Positions 1 to 11,100 of a stretch of DNA of 64,000 nucleotides are shown piece by piece. The position numbers and the translations under genes are program-made. The DNA is from Trebouxia sp. TZW2008 (Eukaryota; Chlorophyta; Trebouxiophyceae; Trebouxiales; Trebouxiaceae), in NCBI GenBank assembly GCA_002118135.1, contig BDIU01000273.1, positions 180,113-244,112 of the forward strand, read 5' to 3'. Each line of letters opens with the position of its first letter. The stretch's first letter is position 1. The notes beneath the pieces are model-generated. The model did no database searches and had not been told where the DNA came from. It saw nothing but the letters and a program-made list of their open reading frames with translations.

Positions 1-140
1 ACTGAGATGGACAGGGCGCTTGTTTGTGCAGGCTTGTAGGCATTGGAATTTTTCTGTGTGCACCAGACGGGGTCATAGCACCCCACTAGCAAGCATATTC
101 ACGTTGTTGATTGTGGTGACCCATGACAATGTGCATGCAG

Positions 141-3100
141 ATGGCAGTGGCTAAAGCAGAGCACCAAGAGGGCACTTTCAAGGGCCCTGTGGTTGTCCTG
201 GCAGACAAGGACAAGGCTGAGATGGACGAAGCTGTTGCCAGAGGCCTTCAGGGCCCTCCAAACTTTGAGGTTTGACTTCCCTGCTGAACTGTTTGAGGCA
301 CTAGTGTTTTAACGTCTAACTAGCACAGCCTTTTGTCTCACGCACCCACTGCTGGTGGCCTTTTACTTTTTGATTGCATCTTTTGGAGGCTGCAAGAGGA
401 CGTTAGGGACTTCAAAACCGAGGTGTCACTGCTACTGGCCCTGCCCCTGCCCCTGCCCCTGCCCCTGCCCTGCTTTGACATGCTACGCCTTGCCTTAATC
501 TGACATGGCAGCACTGATTGCATTTACTGTGTGAGGTGGAAATGGATGAAGTCGCCGCCAGAGGTCACAAGAGGTCTCTCAAGTTTGAGGTTTGATTGCA
601 CCGCCCTGTCCGCTCCACCATACCCTGTGTTTGCCTGCTTTGATGTGCTTATGCATGCCACGTGATTGCTTCTTCTGTTCACCTGCATGGCCTCAAGCAT
701 CTACAAAGATGCCAATGCTGCAGATTTAACTCTTTGCATGGCCATGCAACAGCAATGAAAGTGAAGCAAACATAGTATCCCTGACATCTGCTGTGAATTA
801 CTTGCTGTAGACTTGCTTTTGTGCACAGCCAGGTCCAAATGATTGAATGACGCAAAGTTTTCCATCCTGACATTGACTAGTTATTTCAGCAGAACATCTT
901 TGTCATAGTTTGTTGATGACTGGCTGTCCAGCTGAAATTCAGAGAGAGTCATGGGAGTAAGATACGCTCATGTTGACTTTGGTTGAACATAGAGTTTGGC
1001 ATTTGTTTACATACAGCTGGCTGTCGCGCTGATTTCGTGGACACTTACCTTTTTTGTGTGCAGGTAATGACTCGCTCAGGAAACCCTCATAGGATTTCTG
1101 ATCTGGAAAAGGCTGCTGCAGGTAGGCTACAGCCTTGACTGATGATCTCAACCCCATACCTCATCTGAAATGATCTCTGCAAAGCAATAGGCTGCAACAG
1201 ACTCGATGTCAAGCTGCCTGCTCAACATCTTTTATGCATGCAGCCTGTTCGCATCAGTGAGGTTTCATGACCTTGCCAGCCTATCATGCAGCAGGACTGA
1301 TATCATTGTTCAATTGGCCGCTATAAAGCTAAAAAATTATGTCAGCAAAATCCTATACATTTGTGTTTTCTTGCAGGGCAGGCCAAGATAGTGGTGGTTC
1401 TTCATCCTGAAGAAGTACAGAACGCAGCAGCGCAAAAAGTGGCAGCTATTACTGGAATTGAGTCCTTGGGAGGTGGAGCCAAGGTGCTGCCGGGCTGTGC
1501 TGTGCTGCGCCGCACTGTCATTTGATTTCAAATGACATTGGGCTGCGCTGCGCTGTGCTGTGCCATGCTGTGCTGCGCTGCGTCTTAATATTGAATGCAG
1601 ATTGCATTGCACTGAGTTGAAGTACGACGTGCTGTGCTGCGCTGCGCTGCGCTGTGCTGTAGTATGAATGCATCAGCCTGCTGTGCTGCGCTGTGCTGTG
1701 CTGTGCTGTGCTGTACTGTGCTGTGCTGTGCTGTCATGTCATGTCATGAACTGTGTCTCTAGCTCTTTAGCAAAATTTCTATTGAAGCAAAGCCATCAAT
1801 GCTACTTAGGCTTCATGCTATGCATGCTGTTTGCAGGCAGGGCAAAACGTGTTGATTCAAAATGGTCCTGAGAGCTCTGAGGGTGATAGCGTTCTAGCCA
1901 TTGCTAGCAAAGCAGCTGTTCCTCAACACATGAAGCTTGCACTGGTCGAGATGAATGACCAAGAGCGCATGGACAGGTACGCCATGACTAAGCTGGCCCC
2001 TCAGCTCAACCCTCAACTTCCCTTGAGCTCTGCAATGGCCAAACAGCCCTGTCCCCTACCCCCCCCCCTCTAAACGCGTCCCGCCCCCGCTCCCCCCGCC
2101 ATCCACGGGGGCCCTGTTCTCCCCGCCCCTGCCTCTGCCTACACACTGATATGCACCATCTCTGTCTACCTGCCCAGCTTTGGCTTGTGGCTCAGATGCA
2201 TGATGCATTTCACACTCGTCCGCAACCATTTAGGCACATTGCAAAAGCATTTTGATGAGATACCTGAACTCCCAATATATCTGTATGTGAAGCTTGCTAG
2301 GATTCTGATACAGATCAAGCCTTCCCTAAGCAGGGTCCACAACGCAGACTCCTGTGCAAAGTGACACAACAAGATCACAGCATGGAAACGATTCCAACCA
2401 GTAGACTGAAGGTTTGGCTTGTTGCAGTACAGGTTGACTGTTCAGTGTGCTGTGCAGCCCGGCCTAGGCAAGGAGTGATGCAGACGCAGGACCCCCTCAG
2501 CAAAGCCCAAAACCATACATATCCTTGCTTTGAAAATTGACAACAAACAGTGCATTTGTAACATGGTTTCTAAGCAGAAAATGGAAGGCGTGGCTTGCTG
2601 GTCGATTGCTGTGTGCATTGCAGCCGGAACTTGGTACAGTGCACTGCCAGACCTCACACTTCAGAACCAAAGGTGACAAAATTTCTGTGCAAAAGCAGCT
2701 TCACTCAAGTAAAGTATACAAGTGAGTTTTGCAGTTGAAAATGCGCGCTTTGTTGCAGTGCAGGTTGATTGCGCAGTGTGCTGTGCAGCCCGGGCTAGGC
2801 AAGGTGTACAGCCAGGTCTTGCTCCAGTCCCACACCAGCGCTGAATTCTACCTCAAGGTAGAAGCCCCTTCTGCCCAAATCTGAATTGACACTGTCAATC
2901 ACTCCCAACGGACTTTTGTGCATTATTATACGCCTGCAACTTGGCGACGTGTTCAGCCAGGTCTTGCTTCAGTCCCACACCAGCGTTTGATCCTACCTGA
3001 AGGTATAAGCCTGATACTTTGCACCTGAAGCAGACCAGCCCTGCAATCACCATTATCATGTACATGCTCACTAGTGAAAAGCACATCCCTACATAGTGCG

Positions 3101-5217
3101 TACACAAATCCTGTCTAGCTAGGATTGTCGAACATTTGGGCTCAGATGCAGTCCAAACAGGCACCCTCTTTGCTTGCCCTCATGCAGCAGACATGCAGCA
3201 ACCAGTGAGTGTTGCAGCACATGGGGCCTGCGCTGCTGGGCAAATGTCTTGCAGGAGGCTGTGCTATGCTGTGCTGTGCTGTGCTGTGCTGTGCTGTGCT
3301 GTGCTGTGCTGTGCTGTGCTGTGCTGTGCTGTGCTGGGCTGGGCTGGGTCTTGTCGTCGTGCTGTCAAAGTCTGTTGGTGTGATACTGCAGGATATCTGG
3401 CCTTCATTGGTTAGCAAGTCATGTGCACAAGCTTTGACACTACTGTGCTGCGCTGTGCTGCAACAGTGCGGTTTCAAGTCAAGTGTCGAAGTGTGATGCT
3501 GCAGGACATGTGGCCTTTCTTGGTTGGCAAATCATTTGCAGAAGCCCGCCGATACTTTGACACTGCCGTGCTGTGCGGTGTGATGGACACAGCATCAAAT
3601 CAAGCTCAGCTGAATCCAGCTGATGACATTGTGTTGTACGATCAGCACCTCTTGGTGTTCCTGTCCGGCACTGCCAATATCAAACCCTCCAGGCAGGTTG
3701 GTGCAAGTTTTGCTTCTTGAGCCTTCCCACCTCCTTTTCTCATCCTCTTGTTCCTCTGCTTGCTTCTTCTTCCGTACCAGCTCAAGCCTGCAGTTGAGAA
3801 TGTGCTAGACAGTCAAAACTGCTTGTTGTTCTGCTTTGGCACTGCCAACATCAAGCCTGTCACGCAGGTAATGTAATGACTGAAAGTACGCTTACAGCAA
3901 TTATTGTTTATATGTGATGCTTGGGACAAAAGAACCTGTTTGGGGAGCGACTTTCACCCAAGTGTTGCTTGCAAGCGCTTTGAAGCCTGCTCGACTTACT
4001 GCTTTTGTGCGTCTTCTCCTTGTCTGTCTCCTGCCCCAGCACGCTTGTCTTTCAAGAGGGCAAACATGCAAAAATGATTGCTGAAAGCTGTTTTCAAGTG
4101 CAACATGCTGTTGCAGGCTAGACATGCCTTGCCTAAAGTGGCTACTGAGCGTGGGCAAGCTACAACCCCAGAAGCCCTCAGTGTCCATCAACAGGTACAT
4201 CAGGTTTTGCATTTGCAATCTGTACAACCTTTGCTGTTTCCAAGATGGGCTATCTGTACAACTTTCTCTTCTCCTTAGATAGGCATGATTCATTTGGCAT
4301 TCGAGTTTGTTCTGTCTGTTGTGTTGTGTTTCTTAAGACCACAGTCCTCAGCCTGACTAGCTGATCAAAGCATATAGACCTCATCAATTTCCATTTAATG
4401 CCTTGCATTTCCTCTTCCTTTTCATCAGTATGTTCCACCTCTTCTTGGCTCAGGCGCACAAGAGCAAGCACATTGTGGTTTTGGGTTGGGATGTTGATGA
4501 AACCCTAGAGGGTTTGTTGCTGGGGCTGGGCGATTTTGCGCCTGAGGGTTCTGAAGTGAGGATCATCAGCCCTGAAGCACCAGCAGATCTGGCGCCAAAA
4601 TGCGGCACCTGCCAGTGTCAGTATTTGGAGGGACACATTGCTTCCCGCCAGGTTCTCGAGGAAGTAAGCTTGCTGGCGCCATTTTTGACCCGTGCCCTTT
4701 TGGAGGGAAAAAGTCTGGATCCAAACATGGATCCTGCTCAATTGATCAGAATATGAAATGTCTTCAGCAAACAAGTAAATCTCTTTGCCGTCAGGCGTCA
4801 TCACAGGAGCCTCTGTTCATAGAGGCAGCCTGGGGCTGCTGCTCTCAAAGCAGCAATAAAAAGAAAATGACCTTTGAGGGGTCAATGCTTTGATGTCTTC
4901 ATGTCTGTGTCTGTGGCCATGTGTGTATTCATGGCAATACAGGGGGTTGAGGCCAAATTGGTTGCAGGCAGGTGTGGTTTATGTCCCTCTGCCTCCGTAT
5001 GTCTTTATGTCTGTGTCTGCGGACATGTGTGTGTCTGTGAATATGTGGGAAACTGAGGCCAAGTGTATTGCAGGCAGGTGTGCCAGAGACTGATGTGGTG
5101 ATCATGCGTATGCCGCTGCAGTCCCTGGAAGATGCTGATGCAGATGCTCAGGTCCGTCTGTCTGCCTGTGTATGTACAAGTCTGTCTGTCTGTCTGTCTA
5201 GCTCTCTGTCTGTCTAG

Positions 5218-5252
<35 letters not shown>

Positions 5253-6573
5253 GTGGTCTACCTTAACAAAAGTGCATCCACACTTTTTGTAAAAAGCGTG
5301 CCTCCAAGCTTTTCATGCCAAGACAGACAATCAAGCATGTTTGACATGTTGTATTCATTCCTGTTTTCCTTTGCAGACAGTCGCATCGCTAATTCAGCTG
5401 CAAGACATAGTCTCCACAAGCAGCCGCACAGCGCCACTGCATGTGGTTGCACAAGTACGACACCCCAGAACAATAGAGCTCATCCAGTACGTCACTTCGC
5501 AAACTCATGCTGGCAAAAGCAACAATAGGCAGGAGATTGGAGCAGTGAAAGCAGTGACTGATGGAACTTATGTCGAATCCGCCAGCAAAAAACAAGACCA
5601 AGATCATCTGAGAGGAGTTAAGTCACATGTGCTTCCCAAGAGGGGGCAAAAGGGGGGTGCAAGGGGGGTCAAGCAGGGGGCTGTTTTGGATGTGGATGTT
5701 CTGCTACCCAATGAGCTGCTGAGTGGCTTGCTGACTCAAGTCTCAGTACAGCCTGAGTTGCTGAGCGTGATGAATGATCTCTTTGATGCTGAAGGTAAGT
5801 CTGCACGTTTGCTACAGCTGCCAGACAGAGTTGGCATCAAAATATTGCAACCATATGCAATTTTCAAGATGGCTGCATTGTTCTGTGCTGCTTTGACAGC
5901 ACTGGAATGATGTAGCAATGCTTTCTATCCCATTTGCGCTCTGTAACAATCGTTTCAAAGCCTAGCACAGCTCCCTTTCACGCGAGGGCTCGTGGGTTCG
6001 AATCGCTTCTGCACGGGATTTCGCTGCGTTGCACTCTTGAGGATGCCTTTGTGGTGGGCGCACCTGACGCTATTTGCAGCAGAGTTGCTATGCTGGCTCT
6101 ATACATAGCGAGGGGGAATGTAGCAGTGTGAGGAATTAGCACCTCGCCATCTAGCTAGCAATGCTTCTATCCCATACGCGCTCTGTAACAAATGCTTTGC
6201 ATTTGTATGCTGCTCTTGCCTTGACATTTGCATGTGTTGCACAAGATGTGTAGCTTGTGTATTAGTGATGCTGCACTGACTAACAATTTGCACTCATGTT
6301 TCATTGATGCAAACCAGCCGTGCAGAAACTCATATGATCATGTGTTATGCAGGCGCAGAGATCTATCTCAGAAATCTGACTCATTATGGTATTTCAGATG
6401 GTTCAGAAAAGCCTGTTATCTTTTCTGAAGTGGCAGAAAAGGCCAGGCAGTACAAAGAAACGGCTCTTGGCTATATCATGCAAGATGGCACAGTACTATC
6501 AGCACCAGACGCCCATCACAAGCAGATACTACATGTAGGTGACCGTATCATAGCCCTAGCAGATCAGGCCTGA
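141..6573 (+). CDS. CASTOR/POLLUX (DMI1/SYM8)-type ion channel, 5' truncated
   Basis: Eleven exons join with consistent phase into 574 residues ending in TGA: 141-269, 1064-1121, 1377-1483, 1837-1976, 2764-2857, 3505-3696, 4117-4194, 4454-4663, 5074-5151, 5377-5794, 6353-6573. The piece is the soluble RCK-like gating region of the family. Seen in order: a V-V-V-L-A-D-K-D-K-A-E-M segment, the segment MTRSGNP, the family signature RLIAQCAVQPGLGK (exon 5), a WPFLVGKSFAEA segment, and a second RCK-like start HIVVLGWDVDETLEGLLLGL. Land-plant relatives are nuclear-envelope or plastid-envelope cation channels needed for calcium signalling in root symbiosis. The pore region and start codon lie left of the window; 141 is an exon boundary after TGCAG, not a start. 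The residues TVASLIQLQDIV follow exon 9 as in plant CASTOR. Several introns hold decayed copies of exons 1, 5 and 6. Family assignment is firm; ion selectivity and location are not readable here. Confidence 0.86.
420..476. repeat. CCCTGC hexanucleotide microsatellite
   Basis: About six units of CCCTGC lie in intron 1 of the CASTOR/POLLUX-like gene. Confidence 0.85.
541..592 (+). repeat. Exon echo of channel exon 1
   Basis: This intronic stretch copies the 3' end of the exon at 141-269 with its donor: GGATGAAGTCGCCGCCAGAG here against GGACGAAGCTGTTGCCAGAG there, both followed by a TTTGAG|GTTTGA-like junction. The copy is shortened and diverged. Confidence 0.7.
1495..1740. repeat. GCTGT pentanucleotide microsatellite, interrupted
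   Basis: Interrupted runs of GCTGT/GCTGC units fill much of the intron between channel exons 3 and 4. A cleaner array of the same unit is at 3258-3345. Confidence 0.85.
2425..2480 (+). repeat. Exon echo of channel exon 5 (upstream copy)
   Basis: TTGCAGTACAGGTTGACTG and the following GTGTGCTGTGCAGCCCGGC copy the acceptor and first third of exon 5 (2764-2857). The copy ends after the Q-P-G codons. The real exon is the one that keeps the frame through to its donor. Confidence 0.75.
2935..3008 (+). repeat. Exon echo of channel exon 5 (downstream copy)
   Basis: TTCAGCCAGGTCTTGCTTCA and the CCTGAAG|GTATAA end copy the last two thirds of exon 5 plus its donor. The frame is broken by TGA at the position of the alanine-glutamate codons. 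Confidence 0.75.
3258..3345. repeat. GCTGT microsatellite, clean array
   Basis: About sixteen near-perfect GCTGT units. All long frames here on both strands come from this array. Confidence 0.9.
3385..3872 (+). repeat. Exon echoes of channel exon 6, on both sides of it
   Basis: At 3388-3440 GCAGGATATCTGGCCTTCAT copies the acceptor and start of exon 6 (3505-3696). At 3790-3872 TTTGGCACTGCCAACATCAA and CACGCAG|GTAATG copy its 3' end and donor. The real exon sits between them. Confidence 0.7.
5155..5252. repeat. TGTC and CTGC tetranucleotide runs
   Basis: Adjacent tetranucleotide arrays (TGTC)n then (CTGC)n follow the donor of channel exon 9. Confidence 0.85.
5885..6215 (+). repeat. Direct repeat pair with a tRNA-like B box
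   Basis: Intron 10 of the channel gene holds two copies of a segment containing TGTAGCAATGCTTTCTATCC (about 5910) and TAGCAATGCTTCTATCCCAT (about 6158), each followed by GCGCTCTGTAACAA. Between them, 5995-6004 reads GGTTCGAATC, a consensus pol III B box, but the flanking T-stem does not pair and no A box is evident. It may be a decayed tRNA-derived element. I do not call a tRNA. Confidence 0.35.
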
Positions 6574-8103
6574 GCCTAGGTACACAAATGTGCTGTATAT
6601 TCATAGATTCAGAATTTATGTTCCTCTACAATATCATGATTGTTGCAAATCTGGTATGGCTATTGTGGTCATGCTGGCACGCCATGCTGACTCGACAAGA
6701 TGCTGCTGGGCCAACCCCATAAACATGCATTGAGGTCCATTTGGCATATGATTTGGCTGTGGCGTGCGACTCTGGCAGCGTGGGTTGCTGTTACTCATAC
6801 ACATGTCTGCTAGCGTTCAATGCTGTTCGTGAATGTGGGTTTATGCATAGTCGACATGCTGTGCCATTACTTGTCTTCCTGAACAATCAATCAAAGTCAC
6901 AGTGCTGTGACCATCAGCAGGAATGAATAGCCTGCTTGCATGAGTCGACGAATGCAATGTAAGCCTTAGCTACGCCAGTAATACCTGTAATAAGGCTAAA
7001 TCACTTTTGTTGTCTCACTGTGATCTTCTCAAAAGCACTAAACGCAAACGGATGCCTGTGTAGCATCGAGAACAGCACTTGACACAGGCTAGAGCAATCA
7101 GTAACGCAGAGAAACGAAACAGCCCAGAAGACTGTATCTGTATGCCACCAAGGTGGCACGACAACGGTCAGTGTTGCCAAACTTGGCTAGCATCACACAT
7201 GTATAGTCAACTGACATCAGTGTCTCTTGCCAAAACAAGCCCCCCCTGAGCAGCAGAGCAACACAGTCTGCAAAAGCCTCAGTTGCATTTACAAGTCCTC
7301 TTCATGGTGTGACAGCATTATCTGTCCATCGAATACCAGCTGCTGCCAGCAAACGGTGACAAGCATGTTGGCAGAATCTGCATCCAATGGTGCATTTGGG
7401 GACGCGCAGCTGCCTGCAATAACAGAAAACTCAAGGAATTGTAATGAGGACACCAAAACAACAGACAAGATAGCAGGCGCCCTTGTTGCACAGCAGACAT
7501 CTGCGTTGTGTGGCATGAAACGTTCAAGCATGCACAGCAAAGAGTTGTTGAGTAAAAGCAGCAAACTGACCAGGCAAAACTGAAAAGTCAAGGATGACAA
7601 TCAAGGCACAAAGGCAGCATAATGCACGCTGCAAGCCGGCAAAGTAGAGCAACATACCATTCAGCTTTGAGCGTCTTGAAATTTGCAAGCTGAATGCCAC
7701 AACACCCACAACAGCATCATTTACAGCTGATGCTGCGTCAAACATGACCTGCTGCACCCCATGGTTGCGATCAAGCCTTGAGTTTGTCAGGCAACTGATT
7801 GCTGTATGCCGACTGTAAACATTGCAACTGAGGCTCATGCTGATGAGGCATGGCCTGAAGAGCCCTGACATGCTGACTAACAAGTGACTGATGCAGGCTG
7901 TGACTGCAACTGAGGCTTGTTGCTGTTGGCTAGGTGGACTTGGTTGCCAGAGCTTTTGCACGCTGCCAGCTTGCACTGATTTGGCTCTGCTGATGCTGAC
8001 GCTGATGGTGAATCAACAAGGACAGGCCGCCTGGGCTGCAGCAGGGCTAGACTGTTGGACAATATTGCTATACGTATTCTGCTATTTGCCCAGGCTGGTG
8101 TTT
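6574..8103. other. Intergenic region, convergent 3' ends
   Basis: This lies between the stop codons of the channel (+) and Nudix (-) genes, so it should hold both 3' UTRs. It has several open frames on the minus strand (7289-7600, 7524-7976, 7877-8062). None shows a recognisable domain or a supported splice chain, so I see nothing I can call a gene. Confidence 0.5.
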
Positions 8104-11100
8104 TCAGTCTTTGTCAAGAGTCGTGGCAGGTTGCCAACCAGCCTTGGGGCTGTCTACTGTATTGCTGCGTGTTTCAGCTGCTGGCTTGAAACTAAAAGGT
8201 GGCGTGGCGTCTATTGCAATCTTCTCAAGCGCCTTCTGTCTCTCTAGTGTACACCAATCTTCTATAAGGTCTGACAACTGACTGAACATGTGGTATGCCA
8301 TGAATTGGCATGCGCCGACAGGACGAGGCTCAACCTATTGCATCAAACTTGACGTGCAGTAAGCACAGACTGCAGAAACTCCCCCCTTGCACTTCTGTGT
8401 AGGCTGACTCGAGGCACATATGAGTCCGTAGCTCCTGGCTTGACACAGCCACTGACGCAATGTACCATGTCACAGCAGCCATCTGTCTGTCATGCCCCTG
8501 CTGTCATATAGCCTGACTAACGGCGCACCTGTGTGCATGTGAGTAGCAGCTGGCTGTCGTAAGCACAGCCACAGGTGCAAGGTACCGAGTCATGACAGGG
8601 TCAGGAGCGTCTTCCTGTTATGCTCCTGCTGTTGTGTAGCTTGGCTATGAGCGTGTATGTGTACTCGTGCGACGCATCTTGCTTGTCACAGCAGTGGACG
8701 CAGCATTCTGGGTTATGACTTGGTGAGCAGCGTCTTTCTGTCATGCTCCTGCTGTTGGAGGCAAAGGCGGGCTGGCACTGCAGTGCTGCGCATGACCATG
8801 TCGAAGAAACAGCTGCGGGGCCACCTGCAACACAATCAAGATCTACGGTGAGAAGGGTATGTTGTGTGAGTGCAGGGCTGCACATGATCATGTCAAAAAA
8901 AAAGCTGCGGGGCCATCTGCGACACAATCAACATCTGCGGTGAGAAGGGTATGTCGTGTGAGTGCAGGGCTGCGCATGATCATGTCAAGGGAAAGAGATG
9001 GTGCCATCCCCAACGCAATCAAGATCTGCCGTGAGAAGGGGGTGTCGTGTGAGTACGGGGCTGCGCATGGTCATGTCAAGGGGTAGCTTTGTTGCCATGA
9101 TGCCATCCCCAACACGAAAGGCATGTCTAGTCAGAAGGGCACGTTATGTGAGTAGAAGTAGCTGTATGGCCAGGAGAGGATGTTGCGTGGGTTGAAGTGC
9201 ATGTTGTGATTGACAGCCCAACTTTGCAATGTGAAACTAGGAGGAATTCCGTGCCGCGACACATACAAGACATCATTGCTTGGAAGTGAAAGCAAACATG
9301 CTGGCAAATGATGACCAATTCTGGCTCAAGCACCAGCATGCCTCTTGATGAGATGCTGCTGCTGGTAGACAAACATTTGACGATGATCTTCCTCAAGTGG
9401 CAAGCAGGAAAAGATGTCCAGCAGAAGATGGCAGGCAGGAAACAGTGTGTTCACCTTGCCAGCTCCCGCAAGGGTACCCAGGCCAGAGACGCAGTATCGC
9501 ACTCGTTGTTGACTGCAGAAGGGTTTGCTATGCGCTGTGCAAACTTCTCGGGCAGATTGTCCTGAAATGCAAGAACAGAGCAAGTTGATCAGACACTACC
9601 GGCTATGTTGCTTTGTACACAACAGTGGACAGATGTCCCCTAGAGAGACTACACAAGTGGACACAGGAGTGTACATGTATGCAATGTTCAGAATGTGCCC
9701 CTACTCTCATTCTGCGTGCTGGCTAAACAACTTCATTAACCACAGCGTTGAGTACTATGGCCTGACTGATGACACAATACATGCAAACGTGGAAGCATGG
9801 TCTTACTGTGCAGTGGTCACTGTGCTTGGGGCTTAGTATCAAGTCGGGTGAGCATGTTGCATGCTGACTGCCAACCATGCCAGCTACAGCAGCGTTGCAT
9901 GGTACAACAGGTAGCATGTTACTGTCCACAAGCTTTTTCACGGACATATATATTCTGCTAGCCACACACCCCTTGCCATTGACTGAGACAAGCAAGCAGC
10001 AGGAAGACTTGAGCAAGTGAGCTCACAACACAGATGTAGTATCTTGTGCTTGTAAGGCACAAAGGCATGCAGCAGATATGTTCTTGCAGGCAAGACACAG
10101 CAATTGGGAACGCAGATGCACCAAGCATATACCTGATCTTCCAGCATGCAGAAGAAGATGTAGTACATTGACCCTCCACCCACAAATACCGCTGTATCTG
10201 CTAGCTTGACTGTGTGCTTGTTTAGCAGGCCTGCAAGGCATGATAGCATGTATTTGATACATGGCACAATCTGCTCTGCTGTAACAAGTAACGGCAACAA
10301 GGACTATGTGCTTGTTGAGCAGATTTCTGGCACATACATGTAAGAATCACGGCAATGCCTGCAACATGAAAACGGGTATGCAAAGGAGAACAGGAGAAGC
10401 ATGTACAATGTGCATGCTGCAAAGGGGAGTTCCAAGAGAACGAGACAGTGCAACAGTTCACGATGCAACATACAATGGTGGAGCAATAACATCAAGATGC
10501 AACGGTGAAGGAATGTCATCAAAGGGAAGCAGTCAGAACATGCATATTGCAGAGGCAGCATTGTTATCAAGAACTGCCATGTACCAGGACAATAGTGCAG
10601 AAAGTTGGGAAATTCAGATGCGATGGATATTTGAGCATTAAGGCTGCGTCAGTGTTGTTCTGATAAGAGAGGAGAATGACGCTGCACCCTACATAGACTC
10701 CGGGCCCAGCAAAATGTAGCTATGCTACTCTTATACTGCCCTGCAATTAGCTGCATGACAACAGCCGACATCCTTTTGTTGAGTGAGATCCCTGTAGCTT
10801 GATATCACTACCCTCCTAGACCGGATGTGACCTATGTAGCTTGCTTACATAGGCAATCGCCCCCTTTGCTGAGTGTGACCTATGTAGCCTGGCTTCACAG
10901 GCGACACCCTATGCCGGGTGTTGCGTATGAAGCCTGGTCACACAAGCTACACCCTTTTGCTGGCTATCACCTAGGAAGCCTAACTAGACTACCAACACCC
11001 TTTTGCTGGGTGGGACCCATGTGGACTGCTTGCGCGCACAACCTGTATTGCTAGGCGTCACCTACAAAACCTGGTTACGCAGGCCGCACCCTGTTGCTGA

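Noticed and set aside
3136..3496. Several overlapping open frames on both strands rich in Cys/Leu/Ala or Gln/His/Ser
   Set aside because: They are translations of the GCTGT microsatellite, which lacks stops in all frames.
5985..6020. Possible tRNA gene at the GGTTCGAATC motif
   Set aside because: T-stem does not pair and no acceptor stem, D-arm or A box could be built.
7289..7976. Minus-strand open frames of 100-150 codons
   Set aside because: No recognisable domain, and no donor/acceptor chain joins them. They fall after the Nudix stop codon.
8657..9195. Staggered similar plus-strand frames, which looked like a repeat protein
   Set aside because: They are copies of the 85-bp tandem repeat inside a Nudix-gene intron; frames change between copies.
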